Shown here piece by piece: positions 1 to 5,403 of a DNA stretch of 6,275 nucleotides. Source of the stretch: Methanocella sp. (lineage in GTDB: Archaea; Halobacteriota; Methanocellia; Methanocellales; Methanocellaceae); contig NZ_DATJPM010000053.1 in the NCBI RefSeq assembly GCF_035506375.1, forward strand, positions 1 through 6,275, given 5' to 3'. Every line of letters begins with the position of its first letter. Position 1 is the stretch's first letter. The notes below the pieces were generated by a model. The model did no database searches. It was not told the origin of the DNA and saw nothing but the letters and a program-made list of their open reading frames with translations. The position numbers and the translations under genes are program-made.

Positions 1-19
1 TATTTAGATGTTAGTTTTA

Positions 20-29
20 AAAAAATACT
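20..29. repeat. Left copy of 10-bp direct repeat (putative target-site duplication)
   Basis: The bases AAAAAATACT here recur in the same orientation at 393-402. Each copy directly abuts one end of the fold-back element at 30-392, the arrangement expected of a target-site duplication made on insertion. The run of A residues makes the exact edge uncertain by a base or so. Confidence 0.55.
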
Positions 30-392
30 GCTGTGTTGTATATGCCCTTTTAAGTCTCAGAGTGTACGGAGGCACTATTTTTCACCACAAAGGCACTATG
101 GCACGGAGGCTCACAAAGTCTTTTTTATAATTAAGAGACAAAGGGCACAAAGCCGCTTTTTGAACTTATAAGATACAGGATATGATGGCACAGGGGCAAA
201 AAGTGCTCTTGTTCATTCCACTGTGTCTTTGTATCCTTCGTGCCCTGATCGCCGATGAACCGGCTTTGTGTTCTTTGTAACTTAATCTAAAAAGAAAACT
301 TTGTGAGCCTTTGTGCCATCGTGCCTTTGTGGTGAAAATAGTGCCCTCCGTGCCCTTATGAAGCTTAAAATACGGGAGTAATTCAACACAGC
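30..392. mobile_element. MITE-like fold-back element with long imperfect inverted arms
   Basis: The left arm (30-154) and right arm (261-392) are imperfect reverse complements along their full length. Exact blocks are GCTGTGTTG at 30-38 pairing with 384-392, TTCACCACAAAGGCAC at 81-96 pairing with 321-336, GGCTCACAAAGT at 108-119 pairing with 298-309, and a near-match at 138-155 with 261-278. About 106 bp (155-260) lie between the arms. No open reading frame of note is present, so any movement would need a transposase supplied elsewhere. The borders coincide with the 10-bp direct repeats at 20-29 and 393-402. The arms contain 9-bp-periodic CACAAAGGG-type units, which also occur at the right end of the window. 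It could instead be a non-mobile intergenic repeat or a long hairpin in the 3' region of the neighbouring gene; the border repeats favour insertion. Confidence 0.55.
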
Positions 393-398
393 AAAAAA
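393..398 (-). terminator. Oligo-T transcription end of the 401-1450 gene
   Basis: On the minus strand a run of six T residues begins three bases after the TAG stop. Archaeal RNA polymerase commonly terminates at such runs without a hairpin. The very long fold-back sequence lies immediately downstream. Confidence 0.45.
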
Positions 399-402
399 TA
401 CT
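393..402. repeat. Right copy of 10-bp direct repeat, overlapping a gene end
   Basis: AAAAAATACT, identical to 20-29. Read on the minus strand, it contributes the last two bases of the TAG stop codon (403-401) of the upstream gene, followed by a six-T run (398-393) that can act as an oligo-T terminator. The insertion therefore seems to have landed in the terminator and left the reading frame intact. Confidence 0.5.
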
Positions 403-1450
403 AGAAGTACCGAATTGGTATCGTTACATTTACGGCCCGGCGATTATCTTCGTTTTTCAAAACCAGGAAGAAATCTGTATGCTGCGGAATAAAAATCGCC
501 CAATGGTTACCAACGACGTGGTAGCGAGCCCCGGCCAATTCTGAAAATGTAGTGCCGTTCCGTTGGCGGGCCAGGTTCTCCTGGTCGACGACCTGCGGAC
601 GGATGTCAATATCATCCGGCTGCGAGTCTATGCTTATGCTAGTTGAAAATACTATGCTGCTTGCCGGTAGCCCATGGGAGAGCGTCAAATTGCCCAGCGG
701 AGTATAATAATGGGCGAAAAAGCTCTGGCATGGCGGTATCGTCGCAGTAACGACCGAGCCCATCAGGCCTTCGCCCCATGATTCTTTTCGGATGGCGGTG
801 GTATTATCGGCTAAGTTGACCGTTACGGTCAGATATTTTACCGCCGGGGGAATGGAGCTGTCGATGGTTAATGGCACGTCCACGTAAAAACCGAAGGGGT
901 CTGTATAGCCATATTCATTAAATCCCGACATATGGACGCCCCGGATGGTAAGCCCGTCAAAATAAATATTCGAGCCGTTTGCCGTACTTCCGGTCGCCAG
1001 GTCTTTCATCCAGTTTTGAACATAATGGTCGTTGAGAGCGACTTCTATTGCGTTCATCTGCTGTTTGTAGGTGATATCGGGAGAACGTTCATCGAAATAC
1101 TGGCCTAGGACACGACCGTTATCCAGGTCGACCGTAATGGTCAGGTTGGTCGTCCCATATTCGTTTTTAATATAAACGGGGACCGTGGCGATGGTGCGGG
1201 CGGCGTCGGGACGGATATAGAAATCAGGCCCTGGGCGTCCAATATTCCCGATGCTATGCGTGGCATTGGGATTATCGAGGAAGAACGCTACCAGATGGTC
1301 AGAGAGCGCGATATTCCGGGCATCGATTTTTTGCTTATTTGTCAGATCGCCGGTGCTCAGACTAATGTTATCGTACGAGTACATGCCGGCGAGTATGAGC
1401 GCTGTTGCCAAAGTGGCGCCGGCGACCAGGCCAAGCAAAAGCTTTCGCAT
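401..1450 (-). CDS. Predicted membrane-anchored extracellular protein with an internal duplication
   Basis: No known family was recognised with confidence. The chosen start (ATG at 1450-1448) gives 349 residues beginning with a positively charged tip and one hydrophobic stretch (about residues 3-23), a signal anchor or signal peptide. Upstream in-frame ATGs at 1525, 1501 and a possible start at 1552 would add up to 34 polar residues before it. The rest looks extracellular, rich in beta-type segments and N-glycosylation sequons (NAT, NLT, NGS, NTT, NGT, NVT). Residues about 43-118 and 133-225 resemble each other: each opens with an AL(S/N)DH helix (IALSDHLV, VALNDHYV) and ends in a strand pair (NLTITVDLDNG, YLTVTVNLADN). 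This layout recalls PepSY-type repeats, but that is only a resemblance. A third beta-rich part (about 270-349) completes the protein. No C-terminal membrane helix is present. It is divergent from the PP-loop gene at 1588. Confidence 0.75.
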   Translation of the reverse strand: MRKLLLGLVAGATLATALILAGMYSYDNISLSTGDLTNKQKIDARNIALSDHLVAFFLDNPNATHSIGNIGRPGPDFYIRPDAARTIATVPVYIKNEYGTTNLTITVDLDNGRVLGQYFDERSPDITYKQQMNAIEVALNDHYVQNWMKDLATGSTANGSNIYFDGLTIRGVHMSGFNEYGYTDPFGFYVDVPLTIDSSIPPAVKYLTVTVNLADNTTAIRKESWGEGLMGSVVTATIPPCQSFFAHYYTPLGNLTLSHGLPASSIVFSTSISIDSQPDDIDIRPQVVDQENLARQRNGTTFSELAGARYHVVGNHWAIFIPQHTDFFLVLKNEDNRRAVNVTIPIRYF

Positions 1451-1480
1451 AGCGATCCCATGTTTATATGAAAAAGAGCC

Positions 1481-1490
1481 ATTATAACTA
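1481..1490 (-). promoter_or_regulatory. Putative TATA box for the 401-1450 gene
   Basis: On the minus strand this reads TAGTTATAAT. With usual archaeal spacing of about 27 bp, transcription would begin near 1458, leaving a leader of some 8 bases before the ATG at 1450. That supports the internal start over the longer reading frame. A second AT-rich box (CATATAAACA, 1470-1461) lies too close to serve this ATG. Confidence 0.35.
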
Positions 1491-1544
1491 TTTTCTCTCA
1501 TGATCCGCCAACCATGTCTCCCCATAATTTTCACCCGCCCGCAC

Positions 1545-1560
1545 AATATCATAAGATATT
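1545..1560. promoter_or_regulatory. Inverted repeat AATATC-N4-GATATT overlapping a TATA box
   Basis: Two perfect 6-bp arms (1545-1550 and 1555-1560) flank ATAA. The right arm overlaps the probable TATA element of the 1588 gene, so a dimeric regulator bound here would block TBP. It lies in the divergent gap, so it could influence either gene. A short AT-rich palindrome can also arise by chance. Confidence 0.35.
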
Positions 1561-1562
1561 TA
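1556..1562 (+). promoter_or_regulatory. Putative TATA box for a leaderless PP-loop gene transcript
   Basis: ATATTTA is centred near 1559, about 27-29 bp before the ATG at 1588. Transcription would then start at or next to the A of the start codon. No Shine-Dalgarno motif precedes this ATG, which agrees with a leaderless mRNA and argues against the in-frame GTG at 1576. Confidence 0.45.
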
Positions 1563-1587
1563 ACCCCGCCTCACAGTGTATACCCCG

Positions 1588-3543
1588 ATGGCCGGAATCA
1601 AGCCTTTTGAGGAAGCCCTGGACTACATTTTTTGGTGCGATAGATGCAACGTGCCGCTCGTCCGCGAGCATTGCGGCGCATGCGGAGCCGACGCCAGGCA
1701 GGTCAGGCTTTCCCCGCCGGGCGACGTCCGGTTCTGCTCGCCCTATGAGCGCATGGTCATCAGAAAATTGTTCGAACACGACTTCGGCTGCGACCCGATC
1801 GGCGAGCGTCTCGTGCTATTGAATAAAATACCCGGAGACGATAAGGCCGACGAGGTCATCGTGGACGGCTACACCATCGCCGTCGCCTACTACGACTTGA
1901 AAGACGAGGACTATAAGCTGGACTTGCGGCTCTACGGCGCCAAGCTCCTCATGTCTATGACAAAAATGAAGACCGTAACCGTGGACGTGCCCCGGAACAT
2001 GCACCTGAGCGGGAAAGGCATCAAGGGAAACACGGTCGTCGGGGCCTCTTCCGACATTAAAAAGGACGATATCATACTCATCCGGGTAAACGACACCTTC
2101 AACGGCTTCGGCGTGGCTAAAGCGGACGCGGCAGGCATCAAGGACCCGTCCCAGAACACGATCAAGATCAGAAAGATCGGCGGTGGCACCATCAGGCTGA
2201 ACGAGAAGCTCGGCACCATCGAAGACGCCGTCGCGGCCAACAGGAAAACGATGGAGGCCATGGAAAAGGACGCCATCGGCGTCATTAAAGGTGTAGTCAG
2301 CCAGGGCAGGAACAGGGAATTACCCGTGACCGTCTCGTTCAGCGGCGGCAAGGACAGTCTCGTCGTGCTGAACCTGACGAAGAAGGCCGTGAAAAAGTTC
2401 GAGGCGTTCTACGTCGATACGGGCCTCGAATTCCCTGAGACCACGAAGTTCGTAGAGGATACCGCTGCGGGCGGAGTTCCTGTAAAGGTCGAAAAAGCCG
2501 GTAAAGCTTTCGACGAGAATTTTCCGGTGTTCGGCCCGCCGGCAAAAGACTTCAGGTGGTGCTGCAAGGTCTGCAAGCTCGGGCCGATCACCACATTACT
2601 ATCACAGTATAAGAGCGGCGTCATCACCGTCGACGGCAAGCGCCGCTACGAGTCGTTCCAGCGGGGCAGCATAGAGACCGTCGAGCGAAACCCGTTCGTT
2701 CCCGGCCAGCTTAGCGTTTACCCCATCAAGGACTGGCGCGCCATTGAAGTGTGGCTGTATATCCGTATGGAAAAGTTGCCATATAACGAATTGTACGATA
2801 AGGGCTTCGAGCGTATAGGCTGCTGGCTCTGCCCCGCCGCCCTTCAGGCGGAATATGTAAGGATGAAGGAGTTGCACCCGGACCGCCACGGGGAGTGGCA
2901 GAATAAGCTCTACAGGTGGGCGGACGAATCGGGCCTCACGCCGGACTATGTGCGCTATGGCTTCTGGCGCTGGAAGTCGCACCCGAACAAAATGCTCAAC
3001 ATAGCTCGGGAAAAGCACATCCCCCTGAAGCCGTCCTATAAGAGTGGTATGGCGCTGGATATCATAAGGGGCGTAAGCCCCTGCACGCTGGGCGGATACA
3101 GCATAGAGGGAGTCCTGCGTCTGCCGAATAGGGCGCCGAACCCGATGCTGATGGAGATGCTCAAGACCATCGGCACTCCCGTATATTCGGAGGACCTGGA
3201 CGTCATACTGGTCCGGGCGCCGAAGGGGAAGACGGCCAAGCTATTCGCCGGAGGCCAGATCTACGCCTCGGCGAACGACAAAGAAAGTGCAGGAAGGCTC
3301 TTCGAGGATACGGTCAGGCAGGTGCTGCGGGCCTCGCTGTGCACGAAATGCCGCATCTGCGTGAAGGCGTGCCCGAAGCATGCCATCAGGCTGGACGGTC
3401 ATATAAAGATCGATGAGAGGCGCTGCGACCACTGCGGCCGCTGCACGAAAGGCTGTGTCGTAGCCCGGTACTACGACCGCCTGGTAAATAAAAAGATACC
3501 GCCTTCGACCAGGTTAACCGATGGTGATATAAAGTTTAAATAA
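1588..3543 (+). CDS. Zinc ribbon-PUA-PAPS reductase-like PP-loop-ferredoxin fusion protein
   Basis: This is a 651-residue multidomain protein. An N-terminal zinc ribbon has C17, C20, C29 and C32. A PUA-like RNA-binding region spans about 128-205. The PP-loop domain carries SGGKDS (252-257), which binds ATP/adenylyl phosphates, then DTGLEFPET (277-285) and KRRYESFQR (351-359), as in the APS/PAPS reductase family. C325-C326 and C412-x2-C415 match the CC...CxxC pattern that holds a 4Fe-4S cluster in assimilatory APS reductases. The tail has two CxxCxxCxxxC motifs (C585-C595 and C613-C623), a two-cluster ferredoxin. The ECG(L/I)H-type catalytic cysteine motif of true reductases is not seen; C499 (SPCTLGG) is the notable remaining cysteine. 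Such fusions are annotated as phosphoadenosine phosphosulfate reductase in methanogens, but the PUA domain makes RNA thiolation or other sulfur transfer equally plausible. The ATG at 1588 is preferred over an in-frame GTG at 1576 because of TATA spacing. It is probably cytoplasmic. Confidence 0.88.
   Translation: MAGIKPFEEALDYIFWCDRCNVPLVREHCGACGADARQVRLSPPGDVRFCSPYERMVIRKLFEHDFGCDPIGERLVLLNKIPGDDKADEVIVDGYTIAVAYYDLKDEDYKLDLRLYGAKLLMSMTKMKTVTVDVPRNMHLSGKGIKGNTVVGASSDIKKDDIILIRVNDTFNGFGVAKADAAGIKDPSQNTIKIRKIGGGTIRLNEKLGTIEDAVAANRKTMEAMEKDAIGVIKGVVSQGRNRELPVTVSFSGGKDSLVVLNLTKKAVKKFEAFYVDTGLEFPETTKFVEDTAAGGVPVKVEKAGKAFDENFPVFGPPAKDFRWCCKVCKLGPITTLLSQYKSGVITVDGKRRYESFQRGSIETVERNPFVPGQLSVYPIKDWRAIEVWLYIRMEKLPYNELYDKGFERIGCWLCPAALQAEYVRMKELHPDRHGEWQNKLYRWADESGLTPDYVRYGFWRWKSHPNKMLNIAREKHIPLKPSYKSGMALDIIRGVSPCTLGGYSIEGVLRLPNRAPNPMLMEMLKTIGTPVYSEDLDVILVRAPKGKTAKLFAGGQIYASANDKESAGRLFEDTVRQVLRASLCTKCRICVKACPKHAIRLDGHIKIDERRCDHCGRCTKGCVVARYYDRLVNKKIPPSTRLTDGDIKFK
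3535..3542 (+). promoter_or_regulatory. Putative TATA box overlapping the upstream stop codon
   Basis: TTTAAATA, preceded by the purine-rich AAAG expected of a BRE, is centred about 27 bp before the ATG at 3566. Transcription would begin at the start codon itself, giving a leaderless mRNA. The box overlaps the TAA stop (3541-3543) of the PP-loop gene, so the downstream gene probably has its own promoter although the gap is only 22 bp. No Shine-Dalgarno motif is visible. A second AT-rich stretch at 3547-3557 is too close to the ATG. Confidence 0.45.
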
Positions 3544-3565
3544 GCTATTTATAAATACGTCGTAT

Positions 3566-4399
3566 ATGCGACGTATACTTTTATTCATCTGTAGTGCCTT
3601 GGCGGCCTTTTCATTTGCTTTTATCATGCCAGCGTTAGCCGATAGCCAGTTGTTCTCCATATCCGGGCAGGTCATCGACGCGACGGGCAGCCCGGTCGCC
3701 GGGGCGAACGTAACACTCATCGATTACGCTTATAACGTGATCGGCGTAATGAAGACGGACGATAACGGCAGCTACGATTTCGTTAACGTGAACTCCAGCA
3801 CCGCCACGATCACCGTCCGGGTCTCGCTGGATAAGAACGGCAAAACGTACAAAGTACCCTCGTACTACACGCGCTGGTATCCGGCCCAGGGCAACGTATC
3901 CATAAAGAGCGAGGAGACGCAGTTCGCCGATTACCCGGAGCCGGCGGAGGGCTATCTCTACGGCGCCATCAAGTCGGGCACGTCCGCCGATGCACGTTTC
4001 ATCACCGGGGACGTGTATTTAACATCGGTATCGACCGGAGTAAAATACCACCAGGTCGCCAACAACACCGACGGCAAAGGCAGTTTTTATTTCCATGTGC
4101 CGCCGGGCGATTATGATATTTATGCCGTCCATGTCGAAAATGGCAAAAAGACCGAGACAGCCACACTGCGCGTCACGGTCCAGCCCGCCTGGAACGTCAA
4201 CGAGCACCTCCCCGTCGTCCTGGTCATTGAGCCTGGCCTCATACCACTGCCACTCCACATGCTCCCGCAGATAAGCTCGCCTGTCCCGGCCATTTCAACG
4301 CCACAGGCGACAGGATTTTCTTATACGCCTCTGGCGCTCGCCGGGTTAATCGGCCTCCTTCTGCTCACGGGCCTCTATTTCGTATTCCAAAAACTATAG
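3566..4399 (+). CDS. Secreted, C-terminally anchored protein with carboxypeptidase-regulatory-like domains
   Basis: The 277-residue product opens with a clear signal peptide: MRR, a hydrophobic core, and a likely cleavage site after A25 (PALA|DS). Residues about 30-90 form a carboxypeptidase-regulatory-like or transthyretin-like beta sandwich. Its signature is SGQV-DATGSPVAGANVTL, followed by TDDNGSYDFVNV. A second, more divergent unit spans about 129-208 (EGYLYGAI through TDGKGSFYFHVPPGDYDIYAV), with the usual turn before a strand ending in PPGDY. A proline-rich linker leads to a hydrophobic helix (about 253-273) and a short lysine-containing end, so the protein is probably held at the cell surface facing outward. 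Such domains bind or space other proteins or sugars; no catalytic residues were seen. Several NxS/T sequons suggest glycosylation. The substrate or partner is unknown. Nearby genes give no clear functional link beyond another surface protein at 401-1450. Confidence 0.85.
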   Translation: MRRILLFICSALAAFSFAFIMPALADSQLFSISGQVIDATGSPVAGANVTLIDYAYNVIGVMKTDDNGSYDFVNVNSSTATITVRVSLDKNGKTYKVPSYYTRWYPAQGNVSIKSEETQFADYPEPAEGYLYGAIKSGTSADARFITGDVYLTSVSTGVKYHQVANNTDGKGSFYFHVPPGDYDIYAVHVENGKKTETATLRVTVQPAWNVNEHLPVVLVIEPGLIPLPLHMLPQISSPVPAISTPQATGFSYTPLALAGLIGLLLLTGLYFVFQKL

Positions 4400-4403
4400 G
4401 CCC

Positions 4404-4417
4404 ATTTTTTATTTTTA
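4404..4417 (+). terminator. Oligo-T terminator after the surface-protein gene
   Basis: ATTTTTTATTTTTA begins five bases after the TAG stop at 4397-4399. Two T runs separated by a single A are typical of archaeal transcription ends. No preceding hairpin is needed or seen. Confidence 0.55.
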
Positions 4418-4481
4418 TCAGTGCGCCGGCCTCAAGCCCTACCAAAAAATATATCCCCTTAATAAGCTCCATTAGGGTGCC

Positions 4482-4497
4482 CGAATATTAATATTCG
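4482..4497. promoter_or_regulatory. Perfect 16-bp palindrome CGAATATTAATATTCG
   Basis: Every base pairs with its reverse complement, with no spacer. A fully symmetric site of this kind is more like a DNA-binding site than an RNA hairpin, because an RNA version could not close without losing the central pairs. It lies just upstream of the TTTAAA box at 4502-4509, in the gap between convergent genes, where no operator for those two genes would be expected. Confidence 0.4.
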
Positions 4498-4509
4498 AAA
4501 GGTTTAAAC
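4496..4509 (+). promoter_or_regulatory. Promoter-like BRE/TATA motif without an annotated gene
   Basis: CGAAAG (BRE-like) is followed by GTTTAAAC (TATA-like, centred near 4505). Usual spacing would place a transcript start near 4532, exactly where the tandem hairpins begin. The motif is also close to the 16-bp palindrome. A second AT-rich stretch, TATATAATA (4519-4527), would instead place the start inside the first hairpin. Both could be background in an AT-rich gap. Confidence 0.3.
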
Positions 4510-4532
4510 GTGCAGGGTATATAATAAGCACT

Positions 4533-4563
4533 AGTCTATTAATGATACTAGATCATTAAAGAC
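4533..4563. repeat. Tandem hairpin unit 1
   Basis: AGTCT (4533-4537), one extra A, and TTAATGAT (4539-4546) pair with ATCATTAA (4552-4559) and AGACT (4560-4564) around an ACTAG loop. The unit resembles the second hairpin at 4571-4603. Two stem pairs differ between them, with both partners changed so that pairing is kept. Its closing GACT can also pair with AGTC at 4571-4574, forming the 14-bp palindrome GACTAAGCTTAGTC (4561-4574), so the two structures compete. Confidence 0.6.
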
Positions 4564-4570
4564 TAAGCTT

Positions 4571-4603
4571 AGTCGATTAGCGATACGGGGTATCGCTAAT
4601 GAC
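4571..4603. repeat. Tandem hairpin unit 2
   Basis: ATTAGCGATAC (4576-4586) pairs perfectly with GTATCGCTAAT (4590-4600) around a GGG loop. GTC (4572-4574) and GAC (4601-4603) extend the stem past a single bulged G. Relative to unit 1, pair A4542-T4556 becomes G4580-C4596 and T4543-A4555 becomes C4581-G4595. No T run follows on the plus strand, so this is not a simple bacterial-type terminator. Confidence 0.65.
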
Positions 4604-4621
4604 CGTAAAATGTACGAAAGC

Positions 4622-4822
4622 TCAAGGGCTGAGGTAGGGTGCCATCTTCAATCCGAACAGGCTCATGACGGCAGTATAGCCCAGAAATAGTACGACGTAC
4701 AGGATATTCGACCAGGTTTTCAGCTCCGGCAGAGAACCCACGATGACTAATAAGGCGATAAAGACCGCAAGAATGAGGATCGAACCTCCGACCTCGATAA
4801 TCTTAATGTTCAAGTCGTTCAA
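4622..4822 (-). CDS. Small two-helix membrane protein, TTG start
   Basis: The 66-residue product has two hydrophobic segments, about residues 12-31 (GGSILILAVFIALLVIVGSL) and 39-58, joined by a short charged loop (PELKTWS). It thus looks like a helical hairpin in the membrane with a short polar N-terminal tip. No family was recognised. The start is TTG at 4822-4820: a TAA stop sits directly in frame before it and there is no ATG near the N-terminus. The sequence GGTGTATGGTGTG just upstream may serve as a weak ribosome-binding site. It is divergent from pdaD with a gap of 67 bp and convergent with the surface-protein gene. The clean membrane pattern supports it as a real gene, but its small size and TTG start lower certainty. 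Confidence 0.6.
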   Translation of the reverse strand: MNDLNIKIIEVGGSILILAVFIALLVIVGSLPELKTWSNILYVVLFLGYTAVMSLFGLKMAPYLSP

Positions 4823-4889
4823 TTAACACACCATACACCTAAAGTGTCTGATTGGACATATGTTTTACGATTGCTAAAGGAGATGCCAG
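4823..4889. promoter_or_regulatory. Divergent promoter region with pdaD Shine-Dalgarno
   Basis: This 67-bp gap must hold the promoters of pdaD and of the small membrane gene. A good Shine-Dalgarno motif, GGAGATG (4879-4885), lies four bases before the pdaD ATG at 4890. AT-rich candidates for a TATA box are CAATTAACA (4820-4828) and ACATATGTT (4856-4864). The first fits better because it leaves the Shine-Dalgarno motif in the leader. A short ACAC/GTGT pair at 4835-4847 is too weak to call an operator. Confidence 0.4.
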
Positions 4890-5390
4890 ATGAGACAAGG
4901 GCTTGTACCAAAAAAAGTGTTCTTTACGAGCGGCTCAGGGACGCACAAAGAAATGCTGGAATCGTTCGAGATGGCGCTGAGAGACGCCGGCATTGAGAAG
5001 TTCAACCTTGTCACCGTAAGCTCGATCCTGCCCCCGAAATGCGAGATCATCGAGCGCAGCGAGGGGTTAAAATCGCTGGTTCCGGGCGAGATCGTCTTTA
5101 CCGTGATGTCACGGAACTCGTCCAACGAGCCGAGCCGCCGCATCGCCGCTGCGATCGGCTGTGCCAAGCCCACGGACCGCCAGGCCGACTTTGGCTATCT
5201 ATCCGAGCACCACTCCTATGGTGAAACCGAGAAATGCGCCGGCATGTATGCGGAAAAGCTGGCGGAAAACATGTATTATACCTGGAAAAACGAGCACCCC
5301 GAGTCGACCATGAATATTTCGAAGACTGCCGAAGTGGACGACGAGGGGAATTGGACAACAGTTATATCTGCTGCCGTGTTTATACTATAA
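4890..5390 (+). CDS. pdaD: Pyruvoyl-dependent arginine decarboxylase (EC 4.1.1.19)
   Basis: This enzyme decarboxylates L-arginine to agmatine in the cytoplasm, feeding polyamine synthesis; archaea also use agmatine to modify the wobble base of tRNA-Ile2. The 166-residue length is normal for the family. The proenzyme cuts itself between S44 and S45 in TVSSILPP: residues 1-44 become the beta chain and S45 becomes the pyruvoyl group at the start of the alpha chain. Other family marks are the N-terminal VPKKVFFTSGSGTH, the G66-E67 turn, a small-residue helix (RRIAAAIGCAKP), and GYLSEHHSYGET, whose glutamates (E106, E112) include candidates for the active-site acid. Family members form trimers of alpha-beta units. 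The start at 4890 has a strong Shine-Dalgarno motif. It is probably the first gene of a two-gene operon with the zinc-ribbon protein. The sequence appears intact, with the processing site conserved. Confidence 0.95.
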   Translation: MRQGLVPKKVFFTSGSGTHKEMLESFEMALRDAGIEKFNLVTVSSILPPKCEIIERSEGLKSLVPGEIVFTVMSRNSSNEPSRRIAAAIGCAKPTDRQADFGYLSEHHSYGETEKCAGMYAEKLAENMYYTWKNEHPESTMNISKTAEVDDEGNWTTVISAAVFIL

Positions 5391-5391
5391 T

Positions 5392-5398
5392 GGAGATG
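5392..5398 (+). promoter_or_regulatory. Shine-Dalgarno of the second operon gene
   Basis: GGAGATG precedes the ATG at 5404 by a short spacer and matches the motif used by pdaD; both are followed by CC. It lies inside the 13-bp gap after the pdaD stop, so the two genes are probably translated from one mRNA at similar efficiency. Confidence 0.6.
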
Positions 5399-5403
5399 CC
5401 AAA

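Noticed and set aside
61..356. CRISPR array
   Set aside because: The repeated units are short, degenerate and arranged as one large inverted repeat, without regular spacers or cas genes.
1251..1487. Plus-strand open frames opposite the start of the surface-protein gene
   Set aside because: They lie antisense to the signal-anchor region of a better-supported gene, have no recognisable domain and no ribosome-binding site.
1451..1552. Longer N-terminus for the 401-1450 protein
   Set aside because: The extra residues are polar, precede an otherwise typical signal sequence, and overlap the divergent promoter region.
1576..1587. GTG at 1576 as start of the PP-loop protein
   Set aside because: It would add only four residues, and the TATA spacing places transcription start at about the ATG at 1588, after the GTG.
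1932..2351. Minus-strand 139-residue open frame inside the PP-loop gene
   Set aside because: It is a shadow of a GC-rich coding frame; the opposite strand has clear PUA and PP-loop motifs.
2602..3018. Minus-strand 138-residue open frame inside the PP-loop gene
   Set aside because: It is antisense to conserved PAPS-reductase motifs, and its composition is that expected of a reverse-frame shadow.
4571..4603. Bacterial-type intrinsic terminator
   Set aside because: The stem is strong but no T run follows on the plus strand, and on the minus strand the sequence after it is not T-rich.
4835..4847. ACAC/GTGT inverted repeat in the pdaD upstream gap
   Set aside because: Four-base arms are too short to separate from chance.
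5098..5358. Minus-strand open frame opposite pdaD
   Set aside because: It is arginine/serine-rich shadow sequence over a confidently identified enzyme.
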